Origin: JBDHUV01 sp039809365
GTDB lineage: Bacteria > Patescibacteriota > Microgenomatia > Levybacterales > GWA1-39-11
Reading direction: 5' to 3'
DNA: 6,563 bases
NCBI GenBank assembly: GCA_039809365.1
Contig: JBDHUV010000040.1
Location: 1 to 6,563 of the forward strand
Shown here: piece by piece, positions 1 through 5,031 of the stretch
How positions within the stretch are numbered: position 1 is the stretch's first letter
Layout: the number at the start of each line of letters is the position of its first letter
Made by a program: the position numbers and the translations under genes
The notes under the pieces: generated by a model
The model's input: the letters and a program-made list of their open reading frames with translations, nothing else
What the model was told of the DNA's origin: nothing
The model's database searches: none

Positions 1-555
1 ATTAAAGCACTGAATTGGGGAGGTACTATTCGTGAGACTACAGGGGACTATGTTCACGTAAATGATGCAAACTTAGGTGGAGCTAAATCTAATATGTTTG
101 TGACCCAAGCAGTAAAAATGGAGTATACAGTCAAAGACGAAAAAGTGTCTAAAACACTTTCGATAACATATAGAAACCCTGAAAAGCACTCTAACTGTAA
201 TCTTGAAGCAGGACAGCTCTGCTTAAACGGTGTATTAAGAAACTGGCAGCGAGTGTATGTTCCAAAAGGAAGTACGTTAACAAGCTCAAAAGGATCTGAA
301 GTAAAAGTAGACACATATACTGATCTAGGAAAAACAGTGTTTGAAGGATTTATGAGAGTAAATCCTCAAGGGAAAGCAGAAATATCTTATACCTATGATT
401 TGCCATTTGACGTATCTGATCAAGATGTACTCCCTGTATTGATTCAGAAACAACCTGGAGTAGAAAAAGTGCCATATGAGGTATATGTAAATGGTGAGTT
501 AGTAGAATCATTTGATCTTCGAACAGATAAACAACTTGAACTAAAATTAAAATAG
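1..555 (+). CDS. DUF4012-family envelope protein, C-terminal part (5' end outside window)
   Basis: The reading frame is open from base 1, so the ATG at 94 is internal and the gene starts upstream; 184 codons are visible before TAG. The stretch VNDANLGGAKSN (about fragment residues 20-31) and the following beta-rich region (MEYTVKD, KTLSITYRNPEKHSNC) match my memory of the C-terminal part of DUF4012 proteins, which are common in CPR bacteria and usually several hundred residues long with an N-terminal membrane anchor. The tail, with LIQKQPGV followed by YEVYVNGE and FDLRTD, is also typical of that group. Function is unknown; a cell-surface or polysaccharide-related role is usually guessed. Two Cys (in NCNLEAGQLC) are close enough to form a disulfide if the domain is outside the cell. 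The next gene has its own promoter, so this is probably the end of its transcript. The family call rests on recognition, not on a search. Confidence 0.72.
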   Translation: MKALNWGGTIRETTGDYVHVNDANLGGAKSNMFVTQAVKMEYTVKDEKVSKTLSITYRNPEKHSNCNLEAGQLCLNGVLRNWQRVYVPKGSTLTSSKGSEVKVDTYTDLGKTVFEGFMRVNPQGKAEISYTYDLPFDVSDQDVLPVLIQKQPGVEKVPYEVYVNGELVESFDLRTDKQLELKLK

Positions 556-563
556 ATCTCCTC

Positions 564-594
564 TTGCTTTCTTCTCATTATTTTTTGCTATACT
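564..594 (+). promoter_or_regulatory. Extended -10 promoter of recO, leaderless start
   Basis: TGCTATACT at 586-594 is an extended -10 element (TG, one base, then TATACT at 589-594). Its last base is 7 bases before the ATG at 602, so transcription should begin at or next to the start codon. A partial -35, TTGCTT at 564-569, lies 19 bases upstream of the hexamer, which is longer than ideal; the TG extension may compensate. No Shine-Dalgarno sequence lies between the -10 box and the ATG. Confidence 0.6.
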
Positions 595-601
595 GAACTA
601 T

Positions 602-1138
602 ATGCAGTTTCTTGCAGATGAGGGTTTCGTGATTAAAAGAGTAAACTTTGGAGAAGCAGACCGGTATATTACTCTGTATACCCGTAATAATGGGAAAATT
701 GAGGTTGTAGCAAAAGGAGTTCGTAAAATATCGAGTAAAAGATCTTCACATATAGAGCCACTCCATAGAATTAAATTTCATAGTGTAAAAAGTAAAAAAA
801 ATTATATTCTCACAGAAGCTGAGCTTGTTCAGGGATTTTATGATAGAGAAGTAACGTTAGAACAGTTGAGTAGTAGATTTCTTATTTGTGAGTTAATGGA
901 TAAATTGTGCCCTATTAATCAACAGAATGAATCTATCTATGATTTATTACAGTTTACTCTTGCATGTCTTCAAAAAGGGGATCTTGCAACAAGACTTCAT
1001 GATTTCCAAGTACAACTATTAATACAGTTAGGATACTGGGATAGTACACAAAAGTTTTATGACGAACACGATACTCGCAATTTTATTGAGAGTATTGTTG
1101 AAAAACGTTTAAAAACTAAACTCTATTTTGAGTTTTAG
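602..1138 (+). CDS. recO: DNA repair protein RecO, short form
   Basis: RecO loads RecA onto SSB-coated single-stranded DNA together with RecR in the RecF(O)R recombinational repair pathway. The N-terminal OB fold is recognisable: GFVIKRVNFGEADRYITLYT (8-27), GKIEVVAKGVRKISSKRS (31-48) and IEPLHRIKF (51-59) follow the family pattern 'vi-k-r-ygE-dr-itlfT...Gki-vvakGvRk-kSk...lep'. The helical C-terminal part keeps the HDFQVQLLIQLGYW segment (133-146). At 178 residues it is well short of the usual ~240; the C-terminal part is reduced and there is no four-Cys zinc site (Cys only at 96, 103 and 122). Zinc-free RecO proteins are known, for example in E. coli. The ATG at 602 is chosen because the OB fold begins right after it and a -10 box sits 7 bases upstream. 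RecO near glyS/glyQS is a common bacterial neighbourhood, which supports both calls. Confidence 0.85.
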   Translation: MQFLADEGFVIKRVNFGEADRYITLYTRNNGKIEVVAKGVRKISSKRSSHIEPLHRIKFHSVKSKKNYILTEAELVQGFYDREVTLEQLSSRFLICELMDKLCPINQQNESIYDLLQFTLACLQKGDLATRLHDFQVQLLIQLGYWDSTQKFYDEHDTRNFIESIVEKRLKTKLYFEF

Positions 1139-1140
1139 TT
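1114..1140 (+). other. AT-rich hairpin across the recO stop codon
   Basis: AACTAAACTC (1114-1123) can pair with GAGTTTTAGTT (1130-1140) with one bulged T and a 6-base loop; the recO stop codon (1136-1138) is inside the right arm. The stem is almost all A-T pairs and is followed by AAAATTTAATC, not a T run, so it is at best a weak terminator or a 3'-end mRNA structure. It may be chance in AT-rich DNA. Confidence 0.25.
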
Positions 1141-1178
1141 AAAATTTAATCTGCTTTCTTTATTCATAATTTTCTCTT

Positions 1179-1187
1179 TGTTATACT
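1179..1187 (+). promoter_or_regulatory. Extended -10 promoter of the DUF3605-like gene, leaderless start
   Basis: TGTTATACT at 1179-1187 is an extended -10 element ending 6 bases before the ATG at 1194. No good -35 is visible at 17 bases (TTTATT at 1159-1164). The stretch TATACTACC followed by ATG has the same layout as at glyS (1742-1756). No Shine-Dalgarno sequence is present. Confidence 0.6.
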
Positions 1188-1193
1188 ACCTAG

Positions 1194-1733
1194 ATGAGTG
1201 TAGAGTCTAGACAAAAATTGATACCAGAGTTAGAAAATCGCTCAAATGATTTATATCCTGTTGTGTTAGACAGACTACCAAACTTGTATCAACCACCAAA
1301 TATTTCAAATAGTGATCAAACAATTTTTGAGAATTCTCAATCTTTTGATGAATTATTTGAAAAGCAGAGAGATTTTCAAGAGTATAAAGTTGTTTTGAAA
1401 AGGAGGCCTGAAGTGCAAGAGAGCTTAGACATGAATCAAGCGTTTACCTTAAAATTAGGGTTTTCTCCGATTGAAACATATCTTGAAAAATATTTACAAA
1501 AAGAAAAATTTCTTCTTACTCTGAACAACTTCCCATATAATGTACCAGAAGACACAAAACATTTAATTGCATGGTATAGAGGAAATACTCCACCATCTGA
1601 TCTTTCTCAGTTTCTTGCAAGTAAATTTAGTGAGTACACTATTGGGGAAGATGACTTTGTTTTCTATAGGAATTTACCTACTCGTATGTCGGTTCCTCGA
1701 TTTGATCATCTACAGATATTGGTACGGAAGTAA
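1194..1733 (+). CDS. Uncharacterised protein, DUF3605-like C-terminal half
   Basis: This 179-residue soluble protein has no signal peptide or membrane segment and no cysteines. The first ~90 residues are hydrophilic and partly helical (many E, Q, K). Residues 108-179 hold the conserved-looking part: NNFPYNVPED (111-120), KHLIAWYRG (122-130), a helix (135-147), then FVFYRNLPTRMSVPRFDHLQILVRK-type residues (155-179) with aromatic, Asn, Ser-Val-Pro and His positions. From memory this follows the pattern of DUF3605 (fungal and other eukaryotic proteins: 'ND-PYg...H-vvW...fvNp--l-SvP-l-H-hVf'). The function of that family is unknown to me, and no catalytic role is claimed. The gene sits between recO and glyS with its own -10 box 6 bases before ATG, and its 3' end carries the likely -35 of glyS, so the two are tightly packed. 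It could also be a CPR-specific family with convergent motifs. Confidence 0.75.
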   Translation: MSVESRQKLIPELENRSNDLYPVVLDRLPNLYQPPNISNSDQTIFENSQSFDELFEKQRDFQEYKVVLKRRPEVQESLDMNQAFTLKLGFSPIETYLEKYLQKEKFLLTLNNFPYNVPEDTKHLIAWYRGNTPPSDLSQFLASKFSEYTIGEDDFVFYRNLPTRMSVPRFDHLQILVRK

Positions 1734-1747
1734 GATCATGGTATACT
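1719..1747 (+). promoter_or_regulatory. Promoter of glyS (-35/-10), leaderless start
   Basis: TTGGTA (1719-1724) and TATACT (1742-1747) are separated by exactly 17 bases, and the -10 is extended by TG at 1739-1740. This is the most conventional promoter in the window. The -35 lies inside the last codons of the upstream gene, whose stop codon (1731-1733) is in the spacer. The -10 ends 6 bases before the ATG at 1754 and there is no Shine-Dalgarno sequence. Confidence 0.68.
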
Positions 1748-1753
1748 ACCCTC

Positions 1754-3112
1754 ATGGAAGATAAATTTCAAAAAGTTGTTTCACTCGCAAAAAGACGTGG
1801 ATTTGCTTTCCCATCTTCAGATTTATATGGAGGAATGGCAAATACATGGGATTTAGGCCCTGTTGGTACACTTCTGAGAAATAATCTCCGTGATTCTTGG
1901 TGGAAGTTTTTTGTGCTAGATCGTGAAGATATTGTGGGAATAGAAGCTTCTATCTTCCTGAATCCAAAAGTATGGGAAGCGTCTGGTCATGTGGCTGGAT
2001 TTACTGATGCTCTTATAGACTGTAAAAATTGTAAAAATCGTACTCGAGCTGACCATTTGATAGAAGATGCACTTCCAGATAAAAAAGTTGAAGGTTTAAC
2101 TCCTGAAGAGTTAGATGAGATTATTAAAGAGAACCATATTCAGTGTCCTCGTTGTGGTGAGTTTGACTGGACTCCCGTAAGGAAATTCAATCTTTTATTT
2201 GAGACGAGTATTGGGATAATTGAAGGAGATAAGTCCAAATCATATTTAAGAGGTGAGATAGCACAAGGGATATTTCTTAATTTTAAGAATGTGCTCGATA
2301 CAACTCGTGTAAAAGTTCCGTTCGGAATTGCACAACAAGGAAAAGCATTTCGAAATGAGATTACCATGGGGCAGTTCCTTCATAGGACACTGGAGTTTGA
2401 TTTAATGGAATTTGAATACTTTATTCATCCAAGTACTTGGGAGCAAACATATGAAGAATTTAGAGAGAAAATGATGGAGTGGACAAAAGTAATTGGGTTA
2501 AAAGACGAGAACTTAAGATGGAGAGAACACGAAGAGTTTGAACGATCTCATTACTCTACAAAAACGATGGACATAGAGTACCAGTATCCATTTGGTTGGA
2601 AGGAGATTTTTGGAATTGCGTATAGAACAGATTTTGATTTAAAAAATCATGCAAAACACTCTGGGAAAGATTTAACATATACTGATCCAGTTACCCAGGA
2701 AAAATATATTCCACATGTAGTTGAACCAACATTTGGACTCTCGCGTTTAATTGGAGTGGTATTATTTGACGCATATAGTGAAGAGGAAGATAGAGTCGTA
2801 TTGAAGCTCCATCCATCAATTGCTCCATATACAGTAGCAATATTTCCGTTAGTAAAAAATAAAGAAGAGATTACAGGAAAAGCTCGTGAAGTATTTGAAG
2901 ATTTAAAGAAAAATCTTGTGGTTACGTATGATGAGAGAGGAAATATTGGGAAAAGATATCTTTCCCAAGACGAAATTGGAACTCCATACTGTGTAACAAT
3001 TGACTATCAAACACTAGAAGATAATACAGTAACTGTACGGGATAGAGATACTACAAAGCAAGAAAGAGTTTCTATTAATCAACTAGAAAAATATATCTGT
3101 GACAAAATTTAA
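1754..3112 (+). CDS. glyS: Glycine--tRNA ligase, dimeric (alpha2) single-chain type
   Basis: This class II aminoacyl-tRNA synthetase charges tRNA-Gly with glycine using ATP in the cytoplasm. It is the single-chain homodimer type (archaeal/eukaryotic-like, also in Actinobacteria, mycoplasmas and CPR), not the alpha2beta2 glyQ/glyS enzyme. Visible parts: the N-terminal SLAKRRGFAFPSSDLYGG (10-27) and WDLGPVGTLLRNNL (32-45); motif 1 region (60-84, with SGHVAGFTD); a zinc-ribbon-like pair CKNC (90-93) and CPRC (131-134) flanking RADHLIED; motif 2 with FRNEI (199-203) and HRTLEFDLMEFEYF (210-223); motif 3 EPTFGLSRLIG (324-334); and an HGTP anticodon-binding domain from about 352 (HPSIAPYTVAIFPL). 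At 452 residues it has the usual compact length. An Arg often seen in the motif 2 'RtREF' segment is Leu here (213). Start: ATG 1754, placed by the promoter and by the family N-terminus. It probably forms a single-gene transcript. Confidence 0.95.
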   Translation: MEDKFQKVVSLAKRRGFAFPSSDLYGGMANTWDLGPVGTLLRNNLRDSWWKFFVLDREDIVGIEASIFLNPKVWEASGHVAGFTDALIDCKNCKNRTRADHLIEDALPDKKVEGLTPEELDEIIKENHIQCPRCGEFDWTPVRKFNLLFETSIGIIEGDKSKSYLRGEIAQGIFLNFKNVLDTTRVKVPFGIAQQGKAFRNEITMGQFLHRTLEFDLMEFEYFIHPSTWEQTYEEFREKMMEWTKVIGLKDENLRWREHEEFERSHYSTKTMDIEYQYPFGWKEIFGIAYRTDFDLKNHAKHSGKDLTYTDPVTQEKYIPHVVEPTFGLSRLIGVVLFDAYSEEEDRVVLKLHPSIAPYTVAIFPLVKNKEEITGKAREVFEDLKKNLVVTYDERGNIGKRYLSQDEIGTPYCVTIDYQTLEDNTVTVRDRDTTKQERVSINQLEKYICDKI

Positions 3113-3185
3113 TTTTATTAATAGAGCTATAATAATTTGACATTGATAAAAAAACAGTACATAACTATAAGTGGGCATATTTAAA

Positions 3186-3197
3186 GTAATTAATTAC
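3186..3197. repeat. 12-bp perfect palindrome (GTAATTAATTAC)
   Basis: GTAATTAATTAC reads the same on both strands and directly abuts the left arm of the inverted repeat at 3198-3232. It lies 12-23 bases upstream of the -35 TTGACA, a position where an activator or repressor could bind. AT-rich DNA produces such palindromes by chance, so this is a candidate only. Confidence 0.35.
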
Positions 3198-3232
3198 AAC
3201 CTATAGTCTTGACAGTTTTACTTCTATAGGTT
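3198..3232. repeat. Perfect 9-bp inverted repeat around the -35 box (operator-like)
   Basis: AACCTATAG at 3198-3206 is the exact reverse complement of CTATAGGTT at 3224-3232, with 17 bases between. The gap contains TTGACA (3209-3214), so a dimeric protein bound to both arms would cover the -35. CTATAG is itself a palindrome, so the two arms also read as direct repeats of that core. As RNA it would be a 9-bp stem with a 17-base loop and no T run after it, so it does not look like a terminator for glyS. Confidence 0.5.
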
Positions 3233-3240
3233 AATATACT
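3209..3240 (+). promoter_or_regulatory. Promoter of the 398-residue secreted protein gene
   Basis: TTGACA at 3209-3214 is a full consensus -35. TATACT at 3235-3240 ends 7 bases before the ATG at 3248, matching the other promoters here, but its spacer of 20 bases is long. TAATAT at 3232-3237 with a 17-base spacer is the alternative -10. Either choice gives a transcript starting at or within a few bases of the ATG. The TG extension seen at the other genes is absent. A second TTGACA at 3137-3142 has no -10 at a suitable distance. The rest of 3113-3247 shows no other gene or terminator. Confidence 0.55.
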
Positions 3241-3247
3241 TCATAAC

Positions 3248-4444
3248 ATGACGAAAGAATTGGGAAGCATTGAAACAGAGCTCATAAGTTCACCTGAAGA
3301 TGAGGGACTATTCCCTACTGATGAGATAGTAGTGGTATCTGATTCGAATGTTGATCTATCATTTTTGCATAGATTATCTAGTTTATATCGTGGGGTGGGG
3401 CGACTCGCTCTTCCTGTTACTCTTGCAATAGCTCTAACAAATGCAGCCTGTGATCAAGATAATTTTCTTGACCCTAATACATCCTACGCAAATTCAACTC
3501 CCATAGTAGAAAGCTCCCCAGCATTTGCATCTCTTCCAATTGAGTATACTGCAACCTCAACCCGTGAAAACCCTGCTATGACACCTTCGATATCTCCAAC
3601 TGAAGAATCTACAAATACTCCTGAGCCTACATACACTCCTACTATTGAACCTACTGCAACACCTACAGAAGTACCTACAAGTACTCCGACGCCTGAACCA
3701 GAACCAACAAAAGAAATTACCTATTCTGGGAAAATGGAGTATGAGCTTAATATGGATATTACTCCAGAGGACTTTCCTATACACGAACTAAAATTAAATC
3801 CACTTTTTAATAATGATGGCATGGATGCGGAGCATGCAATACAGAGAGCAATCCTTAAAGCACACTATAGAGCATATGTGTCGGCACATGAGGGAAGGAA
3901 GACGCCAGAAGAGTTAAAGGCCCTATCACCTGAGGAGTTTGAAAGGAGATTATTGGCTGGTGAAGATATGTCATACTCAATTTATGGACATGATTTAGAA
4001 AATTGGGATGAGAATCTGAAAGCACATCCTTTGATAGTTGACCCCAGCAAAGGACTTGATTTTGCTGTTGTGCCTGATACATCATTACTTTCAGTTGGTT
4101 CAAATAAAGTAATAGTAAGAAATATAAGTACGTATTATGGAATGGAGTACGCATATGTAGTTGATCCTGATGGAAAACTTACTTGTGTATTCCATACAAC
4201 GAGTGACTATGCAGATAGTTTAGAAAGTGAGTATGGCTCTCTATACTTTTTTGCCAATTTAATGGCTGGAGCAGAAATTATGGCAGAGGCTACACAAAAT
4301 TCGGGAGGTACTTATCAGCTTACTGCAGAAGAGAGAGATTTAGATATGAGGACTTGGGTTGTTGCGCCACAAGAGTCAGTAGTAGATAATAATAAGGTAA
4401 TGGTGATAGATGGAGTGAAATATATGTCTGTTTTCATGCGATGA
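3248..4444 (+). CDS. Exported or lipid-anchored protein with Pro/Thr linker, unknown C-terminal domain
   Basis: I do not recognise this 398-residue protein. Layout: an unusually long, acidic N-terminal stretch (1-40, ten Asp/Glu) followed by a basic patch (H41, R42, R48, R52); a hydrophobic segment LALPVTLAIALTNAA (53-67) ending at C68, which reads as a late signal peptide or lipobox-like site. Asn at -3 is atypical for a lipobox, so signal peptidase I cleavage or an uncleaved anchor is possible. A Ser/Thr/Pro/Glu-rich linker follows (about 84-154, densest at 123-154). The remaining ~240 residues (157-398) form a mixed alpha/beta domain: a helical part near 192-240 (AEHAIQRAILKAHYRAY) and a later beta-rich part (VIVRNIS, YAYVVDPDGKLTCVF, VMVIDGVKYMSV). 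No catalytic motif is evident. A promoter lies just upstream. The stop TGA is followed two codons later by TAA in the same frame. Confidence 0.85.
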   Translation: MTKELGSIETELISSPEDEGLFPTDEIVVVSDSNVDLSFLHRLSSLYRGVGRLALPVTLAIALTNAACDQDNFLDPNTSYANSTPIVESSPAFASLPIEYTATSTRENPAMTPSISPTEESTNTPEPTYTPTIEPTATPTEVPTSTPTPEPEPTKEITYSGKMEYELNMDITPEDFPIHELKLNPLFNNDGMDAEHAIQRAILKAHYRAYVSAHEGRKTPEELKALSPEEFERRLLAGEDMSYSIYGHDLENWDENLKAHPLIVDPSKGLDFAVVPDTSLLSVGSNKVIVRNISTYYGMEYAYVVDPDGKLTCVFHTTSDYADSLESEYGSLYFFANLMAGAEIMAEATQNSGGTYQLTAEERDLDMRTWVVAPQESVVDNNKVMVIDGVKYMSVFMR

Positions 4445-4464
4445 ATGTAAACTGAGAGAAAATG

Positions 4465-4473
4465 TGATATGGT
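4465..4473 (+). promoter_or_regulatory. Possible extended -10 promoter before the membrane-anchored protein gene
   Basis: TGATATGGT at 4465-4473 has the TG-n-TATNNT layout, ending 6 bases before the ATG at 4480, the same spacing as at 1194 and 1754. The hexamer TATGGT is weaker than TATACT and no good -35 is seen at 17 bases (ATGTAA at 4445-4450). The gene starts 35 bases after the upstream stop, so read-through from the 3248 promoter is also possible. No Shine-Dalgarno sequence is present. Confidence 0.4.
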
Positions 4474-4479
4474 AAATAT

Positions 4480-5031
4480 ATGTCACAGGGTTTTCTCAAG
4501 ATTGTAATTGTAGTTTGCATTGTGTTGATAGTATTGTTGTCCGCTTGGATATATATTGCTCGATTTTATCCAAAAAATAAGATTTCAATTTATTCCGATG
4601 TTCCTAATATATCATTAAGTCTTAAAGATGATACATTAATTGAAGAATTTACTAATTCATGGGGATTGTACACCAAAAAAATAATATTAACACATTCTGC
4701 GATAAACCCCATAAAAGTTGAGAAAATACATATTATATTAACTCCTACTATACAAGTTTTAGATACTCATGTTGGCTTAGATGGAAAGACAGTAATTCAA
4801 TCAACAGGACACTCCTTTAAGAGTGGTGTATTAACTATTTTTGTATATTTAGATCAAAAACAGATATTGTCACGTGATGAAGAGGAAATATCTCGATGGA
4901 TATTACATTCAGCTCTTTTAAGAATATATTCAATAACTCAAAACGAAACTATAGATCAAGATACTTTTTCTAAACAAATGTGGCCGCATATTGAGTCTGC
5001 CTCACAAATTATTAATGTTGAAAAATCTTAG
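4480..5031 (+). CDS. Small membrane-anchored protein of unknown function
   Basis: This 183-residue protein has one strong N-terminal hydrophobic segment (about 6-27, KIVIVVCIVLIVLLSAWIYI) followed by basic residues (R28, K32, K34). Without a clear cleavage site it is best read as a signal anchor. The remaining ~150 residues would then be exposed outside the membrane if the N-terminus stays inside; note that positives after the segment make the orientation less certain. The body alternates beta-like stretches (KISIYSDV, IHIILTPTIQVLD, GVLTIFVYLDQ) with a C-terminal helical part (EEEISRWILHSALLRIYSI, 134-152). Its only Cys is in the membrane segment, in strong contrast to the next gene. I see no known motif. 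It overlaps the following Cys-rich gene by 17 bases, so the two are probably co-transcribed and translationally coupled, and the products may act together at the cell surface. Confidence 0.8.
   Translation: MSQGFLKIVIVVCIVLIVLLSAWIYIARFYPKNKISIYSDVPNISLSLKDDTLIEEFTNSWGLYTKKIILTHSAINPIKVEKIHIILTPTIQVLDTHVGLDGKTVIQSTGHSFKSGVLTIFVYLDQKQILSRDEEEISRWILHSALLRIYSITQNETIDQDTFSKQMWPHIESASQIINVEKS

Noticed and set aside
565..1160. Shared 9-mer TGCTTTCTT upstream of recO (565-573) and of the next gene (1152-1160) as a regulatory motif
   Set aside because: Its distance to the -10 box differs by 6 bases between the two sites and the flanks are T-rich, so chance or weak upstream-element composition explains it.
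1567..1764. A 65-codon ORF bridging the DUF3605-like gene and glyS
   Set aside because: It lies in a different frame inside the 1194-1733 gene and overlaps the glyS start; no promoter or ribosome binding site and no plausible protein character beyond chance hydrophobicity.
3137..3142. A second TTGACA in the intergenic region as an extra promoter
   Set aside because: No hexamer close to TATAAT occurs 16-18 bases downstream; TATAAG at 3166 is 23 bases away.
3107..3150. Possible terminator after glyS
   Set aside because: The short ATAG/CTAT pairing near 3123-3132 leaves a 2-base loop and has no GC-rich stem or T run. No convincing rho-independent terminator was found.
4442..4444. TGA at the end of the 398-residue gene as a recoded glycine (code 25)
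   Set aside because: The glycine-rich gene at 5015 contains very many Gly codons and no in-frame TGA, and none occurs inside any other gene here. A TAA follows two codons later, so recoding would add only two residues, and nothing supports it.
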